From: Gemmatimonadaceae bacterium
Lineage (GTDB): Bacteria; Gemmatimonadota; Gemmatimonadetes; Gemmatimonadales; Gemmatimonadaceae
Direction: 5' to 3'
Length of the DNA: 64,000 nucleotides
Assembly (NCBI GenBank): GCA_037721215.1
Contig: JBBJNV010000008.1
Span: 62,001-126,000, forward strand
Program-made: the position numbers and the translations under genes
Shown here: positions 44,379 through 52,971 of the stretch, piece after piece
Layout of the letters: each line of letters opens with the position of its first letter
How positions within the stretch are numbered: position 1 is the first letter of the stretch
The notes under the pieces: model-generated
Seen by the model: only the letters and a program-made list of their open reading frames with translations
What the model was told of the DNA's origin: nothing
Databases searched by the model: none

Positions 44379-45493
44379 CTCAAAATCCGCAGAAGTCCGG
44401 CGTCGGCACTTCCGCGAATGAAGCTCTCAGCATCCTCGGTAGAGATGAGCTGGCCCGTGAGGGAAAAACCACGCCGAGCTTCGTTCACCATGAATTCCCT
44501 CAATGATTCCGCGGTGCCGTTTCCATGTGCCTCACTCATCTTGACCAGAATCTCCTCCCATGTGCCCTCGAACGAGTGATCCTCGTCGACGGTGATGCAA
44601 TGCGCTTCGGGCTCTGCGGTCTTGTCCTTGACGAAACTGCTCAGCAGCACACCAAACAGCTCGAGTTGTCCGCGCGCGTCGGTGTCGGCTGCTTCGGCCG
44701 CCCTGGCTTCGATTTCCGCCAGCATCTCGTCGATATCATCCGGCTCACCCGCGAGCTCTGCAAGACGGTCTTCCCAGGGCTTGAGCTCGGGGTCGCTGTC
44801 TCGCAAACGATATACCATCTTTTTCAGCTCGATGAGCCGCCAGATGCCAAGCTCGTCCCAGTGGTCGTCGGGCGTTGACCGATCGAGATGGTACAGGGCC
44901 GCCTCGTAGTCACCCTTGTCGTAGAAAATATTGCCGAGGTAAATACGTGCTTCGGTGTGGTCTTCGTCGATCTTCAGCGCGCGGCGAAGAGTGGCAATAG
45001 CTGCATCGTCGTCGCCCTGCCGATGCTGAGCGTAACCGATGCACGAGACTGCTTCAGCAGACTCCGGTGACTGTCGTGCCGCCGTTTCGAAGTATTCGCG
45101 GGAGTCTTCGATAAGGCCTTCGCGAAACAGGGCCCTGCCAATCTGCAGCATGAGCTCGACGTCGTCTTCGTAGCCCAGCTCGAGCGTCCGCCGAAAGCTC
45201 CTCAGCGCCGCCGGCAGCTGACCGAATCTGAGCAGCGTTTCACCCAGCCCGGCGAGGGCATCCTCGTGCTCGGGATCGAGAACCAGCGCCTCTTCGAAGC
45301 TCCTTCTCGCCCATGCGTATTCCTCACGGGCGTGGTAAGCATACCCAACGCCAATGTGAAGCTCTACCGAATTCGGGTAGAGCGCGAGCCCTTCGCGAAG
45401 TACGTCTAACGCCTCGTCGTACTGCCCTTCGTTGTACAGTTGATGCGCTCTTTCATCGTACTCCTCGGAACTCAGGAACGGGGTATTTGACAT
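44375..45493 (-). CDS. TPR-repeat protein, acidic
   Basis: 372 residues, acidic, no signal or TM. Tandem TPR units span about 10-210 (YDEALDVLREGLALYPNSVE, YAWARRSFEEALVLDPEHED, PAALRSFRRTLELGYEDD, DDAAIATLRRALKIDEDHTE). The C-terminal part (about 215-372) is rich in Asp/Glu (EPDDIDEMLAEIEARAAEAA) and ends RGSADAGLLRILR; I do not recognise it. It is first in the leftward five-gene operon and is probably a cytosolic scaffold. The region 45494-45630 to its right holds no gene. Confidence 0.82.
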   Translation of the reverse strand: MSNTPFLSSEEYDERAHQLYNEGQYDEALDVLREGLALYPNSVELHIGVGYAYHAREEYAWARRSFEEALVLDPEHEDALAGLGETLLRFGQLPAALRSFRRTLELGYEDDVELMLQIGRALFREGLIEDSREYFETAARQSPESAEAVSCIGYAQHRQGDDDAAIATLRRALKIDEDHTEARIYLGNIFYDKGDYEAALYHLDRSTPDDHWDELGIWRLIELKKMVYRLRDSDPELKPWEDRLAELAGEPDDIDEMLAEIEARAAEAADTDARGQLELFGVLLSSFVKDKTAEPEAHCITVDEDHSFEGTWEEILVKMSEAHGNGTAESLREFMVNEARRGFSLTGQLISTEDAESFIRGSADAGLLRILR

Positions 45494-45630
45494 CGACGGT
45501 CACAACCTCCGACTGGATCGAGTTGCAATATTGTACTATCGAAACGCGGGTTTGTTCAAGGCATGTTGTGCGCCTGAATCGCCGACTGGGCACGCCTCGC
45601 CTTGCATGAATGATGACGGGCGCGACACTG

Positions 45631-46821
45631 TCAGGTCACTACGTGATTATGGCCGGCGAAGCGCTTCCATTCACCCGTCTTCAGGGCATCATCGATTGCG
45701 GCGACGGCGGCTTCGACTTCATCGTCCCGGTTGAAGAAGAAGGGAGCTATCCGGATTCCGACGCCGGCCCGGTAGTCCACGAGAATGTTTCTGGAAAGCA
45801 ATACCTGCGCGACTTCGTAACCATGATCGGTATCGATGGCGACTGTCCCCCCTCGCCGGTTGGCATCACGGGGGGCATTGACCCTGTAGCCGCGGGCATC
45901 AGCAAGCTCGATGAGTCTTGTTGTCTGGCGCACGCTCTTGGCGCGGATCGCGCCGATGCCGGCCTGCCTCAAAATACGCGGCCCTTCCACCGCCGCGTAG
46001 AGTGCCGGAATCACGGGGGTGCCATTGAGCCAGCGGAATGCACCTGTGGCGTACTCCATCCGGGCTTCGAACGCGAAAGGCCGGCTGTGTGCCTGCCAGC
46101 CTGTAAGAGCCGGTGCGAGAACGTCGCGCACGCGCGGCGACACATACAGAAAACATCCCCCCGGCCCACCGCACAGCCATTTGAGTACGCCCCCGGCAAG
46201 GAAGTCAACATCGCTCTGCCTTACGTCGACCGGAATGACGCCAACCGAATGAAATGCATCGAGAGATACAAGGGCTCCCATATTATGCGCGTGCGCGCAG
46301 ATGGCGTCGGCGTCGTTGATGAAGGCCGACTTGAACAGAACGTGCGAAATGGCGACCAGCCTGGTCCGCTCGTCGATTGCGGCAAGCAGCTCCTCCGCAT
46401 CGATGCTGATACCATCGCCGGACCTCACGACCACTACGCGAGCACCAAACCGTTTCGCCATTTCATGATACGAGTACAGCACAGATGGAAAATCCAGCTC
46501 GGTCATCACGATGGTATCGCGCGGGCCGCCGTAATCGATTGCCGATGCCACCGCTGTCTGGGCAATGGTGACGTTCGGCATCATCACGACTTCGCCTTTG
46601 CCTGCGTTGATGAGCGGCGCGATCTCGTCGCCGGCATTTACCGGCATCTCCCACCAGCCTCGCGACCACGCCTTGACGCCCTTTTCGCCCCATTCGCGGC
46701 CATACTCCGCCAGCCGGTCCGGGACGGAGCGCGGCATGGGGCCGAGCGAGTTGGAGACCAGGTACGTGGTATGCGAGAGGATGGGGAACTCGTCGCGAAA
46801 TTCGAGCAGGGTGTCGGTCAC
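45631..46821 (-). CDS. kynU: Kynureninase-like PLP-dependent enzyme
   Basis: About 396 residues of the aminotransferase class V / kynureninase fold, which splits kynurenine to anthranilate and alanine. It has the conserved TTYLVSNSLGPMP opening, PLP pocket residues in SLDAFHSVGVIPVDVRQSDVD and the catalytic Lys in LAGGVLKWLCGGPGGCFLY. RMEYATGAFRWLNGTPVIP and VDYRAGVGIRIAPFFF close the fold. I prefer GTG 46821 as start. An ATG at 46893 would add 24 residues encoded by the repeat (CATCTGTC arms) and by non-family sequence. A decayed copy of the C-terminal part lies at 47708-48183. Full kynurenine degradation genes are not in the window. Confidence 0.85.
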   Translation of the reverse strand: MTDTLLEFRDEFPILSHTTYLVSNSLGPMPRSVPDRLAEYGREWGEKGVKAWSRGWWEMPVNAGDEIAPLINAGKGEVVMMPNVTIAQTAVASAIDYGGPRDTIVMTELDFPSVLYSYHEMAKRFGARVVVVRSGDGISIDAEELLAAIDERTRLVAISHVLFKSAFINDADAICAHAHNMGALVSLDAFHSVGVIPVDVRQSDVDFLAGGVLKWLCGGPGGCFLYVSPRVRDVLAPALTGWQAHSRPFAFEARMEYATGAFRWLNGTPVIPALYAAVEGPRILRQAGIGAIRAKSVRQTTRLIELADARGYRVNAPRDANRRGGTVAIDTDHGYEVAQVLLSRNILVDYRAGVGIRIAPFFFNRDDEVEAAVAAIDDALKTGEWKRFAGHNHVVT

Positions 46822-46863
46822 TGGTTCGAAGAAAGAGGTAATACGGAACAGCGGAACAACTGA

Positions 46864-46900
46864 CCACAGATGGACAGATGACATCGATGCCACAGATGAC
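46864..46900. repeat. Left arm of an imperfect inverted repeat (ACAGATG/CATCTGT family)
   Basis: Three copies of an (A)CAGATG word in 37 bases (CCACAGATGGACAGATGACA..., CCACAGATGAC). The reverse complement recurs at 47019-47056, so the arms could pair across about 118 bases. The arm overlaps the longest possible 5' end of kynU. It contains no reading frame of its own. Confidence 0.7.
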
Positions 46901-46939
46901 TACGGCGAAGCGTGGCAGTTCCAATTCAATAGCACCCGC

Positions 46940-47265
46940 GTCCACGAACTGGACAAGATGATAAGACAACAACAAACATCAACCGCCACAACAGCAGTTT
47001 CTTTACTTCGGAGTTGCAGTCATCTGTGTCATGGTGTTCATCTGTGCCATCTGTGGAAAAGTTTCCGTGGCAACGTCGGCCGGCCCGGTGAAGCGGCAAC
47101 ATGCTACATTAACCTCAGCCTGCCGCCCATTCCGTGACGCTGCAGTGGCTCAGTGCACCAACCGACCAGCGCAAGGCGCGGCCTCCTGAGAAAGCCAACA
47201 TGACGCACCCGAATTCCTTCGGCAGCAAATCCACGCTCGAGGTCGGTGGACGTCAATACACGATC
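46940..47265. repeat. Duplicated acnA leader, copy A
   Basis: Copy A of a block repeated at 48184-48491. Identity is patchy in the left part (GAACTGGACAAGATG... ACAACAACAAACATCAACCG) and near perfect from about 47108 to 47265, covering the leader and first 22 codons of acnA. In this copy the reading frame then leaves acnA and stops at 47334. Confidence 0.85.
47019..47056. repeat. Right arm of the CATCTGTG inverted repeat
   Basis: GTCATCTGTGTCATGGTGTT... CCATCTGTGG, the near reverse complement of 46864-46900. A related, shorter run of the same word is at 48264-48300 in the second copy of this region. Confidence 0.7.
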
Positions 47266-47334
47266 GGGGGCATTGTCAGGTTCCATCACTGCAAAATGGC
47301 AGGTGGGGGTAGCGGCGGGTACGAGACCACCTAA
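47200..47334 (+). pseudogene. Truncated acnA 5' fragment (decoy start)
   Basis: An open frame of 44 codons whose first 22 match the true AcnA N-terminus ([17 protein letters not shown]), with a few silent or conservative changes. It then continues with unrelated residues (GGIVRFHHCKMAGGGSGGYETT) to a TAA. It is a by-product of the duplication that left this copy of the acnA leader without the rest of the gene. It sits 13 nt before the small ORF at 47348, so it could act as a leader peptide, but nothing proves translation. Confidence 0.7.
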
Positions 47335-47347
47335 GACGGGGCATTCC

Positions 47348-47542
47348 ATGATTTCTGGCAAAGAGAAGATGCTGCAGTTCCTGAGAGGATTTGCTCTATC
47401 TAGCGTAATTTATCTGCTGGTGACATGGTTTATCTGGCCAACGTCCTCTCCTTGGGGAGTCATACCGGGGATGGTAGGTATGGCGACGTTTGTCGGTATA
47501 GTTTTTGTGAAGTACGATGCCCGCAAGACGCCGACTACCTAG
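47348..47542 (+). CDS. Small membrane protein in the duplication scar
   Basis: 64 residues: MISGKEKMLQFLRGF, a TM helix (ALSSVIYLLVTWFIW), then a second hydrophobic stretch (WGVIPGMVGMATFVGIVFV) and a basic end (KYDARKTPTT). The two-helix shape and basic residues on the cytosolic side look like a real small membrane protein, but no family is recognised. It lies in sequence found only between the two copies of the duplicated block, 13 nt after the truncated acnA fragment, so it may be driven by the copied acnA promoter (inference). The 160 bases after it show nothing. Confidence 0.5.
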   Translation: MISGKEKMLQFLRGFALSSVIYLLVTWFIWPTSSPWGVIPGMVGMATFVGIVFVKYDARKTPTT

Positions 47543-47707
47543 TCTGGCAGCCTGTTAAAGAACTTGATGTCCTGCGCGGGTGGCGATTTCTCGGGCTTCA
47601 ACCGTGCCGGGAATACGGAACGGAGCGCAGACGGGAAATTGAGAGCGCTCCCCGAAGCCTGTACGAGGGCGAGTTGCCTGGGGCGACGAGACGGCGCCCC
47701 AGGATAA

Positions 47708-48183
47708 TGGCGGGCGCTACAGGGTCAGGTCACCACAGGGTTTGTCCGGCGGCGAAGCGTCCCCACGCGGCGGTTTCCAGCGCGTCGACCCTAGCGGCAG
47801 CTACCGCCTCCGCTTCATCAAAGATGGCGCCACCCGTACCCCGACTCCAGCCCGGTGTCGGCGAGGATATCCCGGGGCAGCAGGTCTTGTGCGGCCTCGT
47901 ATTCATGAGGTACGTCTATGGCGACCGGAGCCACTCTCCAACTTGAATTCCGTGGCGCGTTGACAGGGTGGCTGCGCGAATCGACGCGTTCTATGAGCCT
48001 CGCTGTCTGCCGAACACTTTTCGCGCGGATTGGCTCCACGCCGGCACGCTTCAGGATTTACGGCCCCTCAGCAGCGGTGTAGAGGGCGCGGATAACTGGC
48101 GTTCCACTATGCCAGCGAAAGGCGCCGAGGTGCATTCCATCTGCGCTTCGAAGGCAAATGGGTGCTCTCGCATTGAGCATCCT
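47708..48183 (-). pseudogene. Kynureninase C-terminal pseudogene fragment
   Basis: Degenerate copy of the last roughly 45% of kynU. Two frames in order on this strand give HPFAFEAQMECTSAPFAGIV, then IRAKSVRQTARLIERVDSRS and EYEAAQDLLPRDILADTGLE. These line up with intact KynU stretches PFAFEARMEYATGAFRWL, IRAKSVRQTTRLIELADARG and EVAQVLLSRNILVDYRAGVG. At least one frameshift and several stops interrupt it, and the part upstream of the fragment (including the PLP lysine) is absent. Its left edge resembles the DNA just beyond the 3' end of kynU. It cannot make enzyme. Confidence 0.85.
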
Positions 48184-48491
48184 GTCCAACGAACTGGACA
48201 AGATGGTACGACAACAACAAACATCAACCGCCGTACCATCAATTCCGTTATCGCGCGTTTGAAGCCATCTGTGTCATCGTGTACCCATCTGTGCATCTGT
48301 GTTAAAGTTTTCCTCGCCCCGGCAACGTGCTACATTAACCTCAGCCTGCCGCCCATTTCGTGACGCTGCAGTGGCTCAGTGCACCAACCGACCAGCGCAA
48401 GGCGCGGCCTCCTGAGAAAGCCAACATGACACACCCGAATTCCTTCGGCAGCAAGTCCACGCTCGAGGTCGGTGGACGTCAATTCACGATC
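48184..48491. repeat. Duplicated acnA leader, copy B (in front of the intact acnA)
   Basis: Second copy of the block at 46940-47265, leading directly into the intact acnA reading frame. It carries the CATCTGTG words at 48264-48300 but lacks the left inverted arm. Confidence 0.85.
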
Positions 48492-51212
48492 TTCCGGCTC
48501 GAGGCCCTCGACTCCCTCTCGGACGGCAACGCCGCCCGGCTGCCCTTCAGTCTCAAGATACTGCTCGAAAATCTTCTGAGAAACGAAGACGGAAAATTCG
48601 TCCGGCCAGCCGATATCGAGGCGCTCGCCAGATGGGACGTTACGGCGAGCACCGAGAAGGAGATTGCGTTCCGCACGGCCCGTGTGCTCCTCCAGGATTT
48701 CACGGGAGTGCCCGCAGTAGTCGATCTCGCAGCGATGCGCGACGCACTCGCAAAGCTTGGCGGCGACCCCACGAAGATCAATCCGCTTCAGCCTGTTGAC
48801 CTCGTGATCGATCACTCGGTACAAGTCGACGAGTACGGATCAGACGCTGCGTTTCTGATAAATGCCGGCCTCGAGTTCGAGCGCAATCAGGAGCGGTACG
48901 CTTTTCTGCGCTGGGGGCAAAAAGCGCTCAGGAATTTTCGGGTAGTTCCGCCCGATACAGGCATCGTTCATCAGATAAATCTCGAATACCTCGCGCAGGC
49001 GGTGTTCACCCAGACCGATGGCGGCGAGACCACGGCGTATCCAGACTCACTCGTCGGTACCGACTCGCACACGACCATGATCAACGGCCTCGGCGTGCTG
49101 GGGTGGGGCGTAGGCGGTATCGAGGCCGAGGCGGCAATGCTCGGGCAGCCAGTTTCGATGCTGATTCCCGAGGTAATCGGCTTCAAGCTCAAGGGCAAAC
49201 TGCCGGCCGGCACGACTGCCACCGATCTGGTCCTGACGGTGACGCAGATCCTCAGGCAAAAAAAGGTCGTCGGCAAGTTCGTCGAATTCTTCGGAGCCGG
49301 GCTTTCGACGCTCTCACTCGCCGACCGAGCCACGATTGCCAACATGGCACCCGAGTACGGCGCGACAATGGGTTTTTTCCCGATTGACGCGGAGACTGTC
49401 AAGTATCTCAGGTTCACTGGCCGGGATGAGGCGCAGGTGCTGCTCGTCGAAGCGTACACGAAAGCGCAGGGGCTTTTCCGAACCGATGAAACGCCTGATC
49501 CGATATTCACGAGCACACTCGAGCTGGACCTCGGCACCGTGGAAGCCAGTCTCGCTGGCCCCAAACGGCCCCAGGATCGGGTGCCGCTGAAACTCGCGAA
49601 GAAGATGTTTCGCGAGGCGCTGGCCGCGGATCTGGAGCGGACCGGTACGATGGCCGGCGCGGCAGCGGCGAAGCAGGCGATGGCAGTTGCCGCTTCACCA
49701 CAGCTTTCCCCCAGCGTCATCGCTACTTCGCAGGACGAGCAGGCAAGCCTGCACTCTGCAATTCAGGTGTCGATGAACGGAGCAAACTTCGGGCTGAGAC
49801 ACGGCGCCGTCGTGATCGCTGCGATTACGAGCTGCACCAACACATCGAACCCGAGTGTGATGCTCGCGGCGGGACTGCTCGCGCGGAACGCAGTCGCAAA
49901 GGGCCTGCGAACAAAACCGTGGGTAAAAACCAGTCTCGCGCCGGGATCGAAAGTGGTGACCGATTACTTCACGGCGGCCGGCGTGCTGGATGCGCTATCA
50001 GAACTGCGTTTCAACGTCGTCGGTTACGGGTGTACCACCTGCATCGGCAATTCGGGACCGTTGCCGCAGCCAGTGGCCGATGCAATCGAGGAGAACAAGC
50101 TCGTCGTTGCTGCGGTTCTTTCAGGCAACCGGAATTTCGAGGGCCGGATAAATCCACTCACGCGGTTCAACTACCTGGCGTCGCCCCCGCTGGTGGTGGC
50201 CTACGCTCTCGCGGGACGGATGGACATCGATTTTCACACGGAGCCGATCGGGCTCGGGAGCGATGGTCCGGTTTTCCTTCGCGACATCTGGCCCGAGGCA
50301 AACGAGGTCGAGGAAGAGATACTCCGGTCCGTAAAAGCCGAAATGTTTCGTGAGCAATACGCAAACGTTTTTCATGGCGACGATCAGTGGCGCGGCCTGC
50401 CTGTTCTGGAAGGGGATCTCTATTCGTGGGACGCAAATTCGACCTACGTCAAGAATCCGCCGTTCTTCGACGGCATCACTATCGAGCCACCCGGGGTACG
50501 TCAGATCACTGGCGCGCGTGTGCTGGCGCTGCTCGGGGATTCCATCACGACCGATCATATCTCCCCTGCGGGGTCTATTCCGGCCGCGAGTCCGGCGGGG
50601 AAATGGCTCATCGAACAAGGCGTCAAGACCACGGATTTCAATTCCTACGGCGCCCGCCGCGGCAATCACGAAGTGATGATGCGCGGGACATTCGCCAACA
50701 TCCGCCTGCGGAACGAGCTCGCACCGGGCACGGAAGGCGGGTGGACATCGGTGACGCCCGGAGGCGATCCCCAGACTATCTACGATGCATCGATGGAGTA
50801 CCAGCGAAACGGCGTTCCCCTCGTGATCGTTGCCGGCAAGGAGTATGGCACGGGCTCGTCGCGCGACTGGGCGGCGAAAGGAACTCTGCTGCTGGGTGTA
50901 CGGGCGGTGATCGCCGAGTCGTTCGAAAGAATTCACCGGTCGAATCTCGTTGGCATGGGTGTGCTGCCCCTCGAGCTTGTCGAAGGAGCGACAAGAACAT
51001 CGCTCGGCCTCACAGGTTTCGAGACATTCGAGATTGCTGGAATGTCCAATGAAATGAAACCGCGGTCGACATTGGCAGTTCGCGCGACAGATCCGACCGG
51101 CGCGGTCAAGGAGTTTCCAGCTCTGTCGCGGATCGATACGCCCGAGGAGATGAGTTATTACCGGCACGGCGGAATTCTGCCGTACGTCCTTAGGCAGCTC
51201 GTGGCGGGTTAA
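48426..51212 (+). CDS. acnA: Aconitate hydratase A
   Basis: 928 residues, the usual size of the AcnA/IRP group. It isomerises citrate to isocitrate in the TCA cycle. The three 4Fe-4S cysteines are in [13 protein letters not shown] and [15 protein letters not shown]. Other landmarks are [34 protein letters not shown] and the swivel-domain [18 protein letters not shown] 48426 begins [17 protein letters not shown]; a frame to 48360 is open but belongs to the leader. The upstream leader, with the first 22 codons, is duplicated at 47108-47265. It is transcribed alone, divergent from kynU and its remnant. Confidence 0.96.
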   Translation: MTHPNSFGSKSTLEVGGRQFTIFRLEALDSLSDGNAARLPFSLKILLENLLRNEDGKFVRPADIEALARWDVTASTEKEIAFRTARVLLQDFTGVPAVVDLAAMRDALAKLGGDPTKINPLQPVDLVIDHSVQVDEYGSDAAFLINAGLEFERNQERYAFLRWGQKALRNFRVVPPDTGIVHQINLEYLAQAVFTQTDGGETTAYPDSLVGTDSHTTMINGLGVLGWGVGGIEAEAAMLGQPVSMLIPEVIGFKLKGKLPAGTTATDLVLTVTQILRQKKVVGKFVEFFGAGLSTLSLADRATIANMAPEYGATMGFFPIDAETVKYLRFTGRDEAQVLLVEAYTKAQGLFRTDETPDPIFTSTLELDLGTVEASLAGPKRPQDRVPLKLAKKMFREALAADLERTGTMAGAAAAKQAMAVAASPQLSPSVIATSQDEQASLHSAIQVSMNGANFGLRHGAVVIAAITSCTNTSNPSVMLAAGLLARNAVAKGLRTKPWVKTSLAPGSKVVTDYFTAAGVLDALSELRFNVVGYGCTTCIGNSGPLPQPVADAIEENKLVVAAVLSGNRNFEGRINPLTRFNYLASPPLVVAYALAGRMDIDFHTEPIGLGSDGPVFLRDIWPEANEVEEEILRSVKAEMFREQYANVFHGDDQWRGLPVLEGDLYSWDANSTYVKNPPFFDGITIEPPGVRQITGARVLALLGDSITTDHISPAGSIPAASPAGKWLIEQGVKTTDFNSYGARRGNHEVMMRGTFANIRLRNELAPGTEGGWTSVTPGGDPQTIYDASMEYQRNGVPLVIVAGKEYGTGSSRDWAAKGTLLLGVRAVIAESFERIHRSNLVGMGVLPLELVEGATRTSLGLTGFETFEIAGMSNEMKPRSTLAVRATDPTGAVKEFPALSRIDTPEEMSYYRHGGILPYVLRQLVAG

Positions 51213-51235
51213 GGCCAGTTCCTGCGCCGCCTAAT

Positions 51236-51859
51236 TCACCGACGCCGTTTTTTTCTGAAGCGCAGTCGAGGAATCGCCGCATGGATCTGGTCCGTAACCT
51301 CCCGCTCCATGCGCTCGGGATCGAGCGGTTTCAGCATTTCCTTCAGCTCTGGATCTTCGCCAATCGTGTGGCCAAGGCGGGTGTAAAGGCCAGCCACAAG
51401 GTGAAGTGTCTTGGTGACCTCCTCTTCGATCCGAAGATTCACCTGTAACGTCAGCTCCTCGCGCAGCTCACCGATTTTGGATTCGCGACTCTGGCTCATG
51501 AGCACGAAGATCGAAAGAAAGATGGCCTCAAGAGAAACGACCATCGTAAGCAGTCCGAATGGATACGGATCGTAGGCCGGCATTCCTCCGATACCGGAGT
51601 TCAGCAGGATCCACGCGCTGAAGGCGATTACGTGGAAGACAAAAAACCCGGTCGAGCTTCCGAGGTTCGTGAGTCCTTCGGCGATGATCTGCATCCGCGT
51701 CTGACCACCGGAATGCTGCGCCTTGATGGCCTGGAAGGTGGTGTGCATCCGGGCGCTGCGGCGCGCTCTGCGCTCCGGATTCGCCTGCCCCGTTACCTCC
51801 GGTGCCATAGCCTCCAGGGGCGATTCACCCACGCCCTCTCCGCTCTCGTTATTGTTCAT
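51236..51859 (-). CDS. DUF1003 family membrane protein
   Basis: 207 residues. The core has two TM helices: GSSTGFFVFHVIAFSAWILL and PFGLLTMVVSLEAIFLSIFV with the family SLEAIFLS motif, followed by MSQSRESKIGELREELTLQVN. The C-terminal about 90 residues are a charged helix (RIEEEVTKTLHLVAGLYTRLG). DUF1003 proteins are widespread inner membrane proteins of unknown function. The start at ATG 51859 is divergent from aguB. A longer frame to 52081 lies inside aguB and was rejected. Confidence 0.88.
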   Translation of the reverse strand: MNNNESGEGVGESPLEAMAPEVTGQANPERRARRSARMHTTFQAIKAQHSGGQTRMQIIAEGLTNLGSSTGFFVFHVIAFSAWILLNSGIGGMPAYDPYPFGLLTMVVSLEAIFLSIFVLMSQSRESKIGELREELTLQVNLRIEEEVTKTLHLVAGLYTRLGHTIGEDPELKEMLKPLDPERMEREVTDQIHAAIPRLRFRKKRRR

Positions 51860-51941
51860 TGTAATGGACGAAGAAGTTGTCGTGATGCAGCACGTCGCGA
51901 TGCCCCCTGAAGGTTTCGATAAACTACCAGCTTTCCCGATA

Positions 51942-52859
51942 ATGACCACACCGATAGGCGTAGGCCTCATCCAGGAGGCAGTGACTTCCGACGCGGCGGT
52001 AAACATCGACCGTGCGATGGAGCGTGTTCGTGAAGCAGCATCGAGGGGCGCGCAGATCATCTGCCTGCAGGAGCTATTCAATTCCCCCTACTTCTGTAAG
52101 TCCCAGAAGAGTGAAAGGTTCGACATCGCCGAACCGATCCCGGGGCCGACGGTCGATCGGATGCAGAAGCTCGCCCAGCAGCTCGAAGTCGTGCTCGTCG
52201 TACCGCTTTTTGAGCGCCAGGCGGCAGGCGTCTACCGCAATTCAGCGGCGATTATCGATGCCGACGGCTCTTTGCTGGGCGTGTACCACAAGATGCACAT
52301 CCCCGACGATCCGCTGTTCAACGAGAAATACTATTTCGCTCCTGGCGATTCGCATCGGTCGCACGATGGCGATCATAAGGGGTCCCATGGATTTCGGGTG
52401 TGGAATACCCGGTACGCCAGGATCGGCGTGTTGATCTGCTGGGATCAGTGGTACCCGGAAGCCGCGCGCATCAACGCGCTGCTCGGCGCTGAAATTCTTT
52501 TCTATCCCACCGCGATCGGATGGCACCCGGCGGAGAAGGCAGAATTCGGACAGGCTCAGGTCGATGCGTGGCGCACCTCGCAACGCGCGCATGCCATCGC
52601 CAACGGTGTATTCGTCGCTGCTCCCAACCGCGTCGGGCACGAAGACGATGAACCGGGTACCGACGGAATCGAGTTTTTCGGACAGTCATTCATCTGCGAT
52701 CCCTTTGGTCGCATTCTCTCCGAAGCCGGCACCAGGCCCGCGGTTCTCGTCGCGGAGTGCGACCGCCGGCTGATAGAGGAAACGCGCCGCAACTGGCCGT
52801 TCCTTCGCGACCGGCGGATCGACGCATACGCGCCCATTCTGAATCGGTACATCGGATGA
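51942..52859 (+). CDS. aguB: N-carbamoylputrescine amidase
   Basis: 305 residues, nitrilase superfamily. It hydrolyses N-carbamoylputrescine to putrescine, CO2 and ammonia. The Glu-Lys-Cys triad is in ICLQELFNSPYFC, LGVYHKMHIPDDP and VLICWDQWYPEAAR. The PYFC loop and ending RRIDAYAPILNRYIG are those of plant and bacterial AguB. ATG 51942 (MTTPIGVGLIQEAV) fits the family start; upstream ATGs would add about 26 or more residues of no family. It is paired with aguA 112 nt downstream, giving the two-step agmatine-to-putrescine route. Confidence 0.93.
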   Translation: MTTPIGVGLIQEAVTSDAAVNIDRAMERVREAASRGAQIICLQELFNSPYFCKSQKSERFDIAEPIPGPTVDRMQKLAQQLEVVLVVPLFERQAAGVYRNSAAIIDADGSLLGVYHKMHIPDDPLFNEKYYFAPGDSHRSHDGDHKGSHGFRVWNTRYARIGVLICWDQWYPEAARINALLGAEILFYPTAIGWHPAEKAEFGQAQVDAWRTSQRAHAIANGVFVAAPNRVGHEDDEPGTDGIEFFGQSFICDPFGRILSEAGTRPAVLVAECDRRLIEETRRNWPFLRDRRIDAYAPILNRYIG

Positions 52860-52971
52860 CGCGTGCTGGATTTGTAAGCCGTGCGCCCTCCCATCGGCCG
52901 GAGAAGAGTCACTGAACGCAGACGCTGCCGGGACTGCAGAGACCAATTCGGTTGGTGCGCATGACCTCATT

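Noticed and set aside
45610-46863. Long open frame (417 residues) on the + strand across kynU
   Set aside because: It is the reverse of the well-conserved kynureninase gene, has no domain of its own and shows no matching conservation in the decayed copy.
46864-48491. CRISPR array, suggested by the repeated CATCTGTG words
   Set aside because: The words are irregularly spaced, partly inverted and without unique spacers; they are part of an inverted repeat and a duplication.
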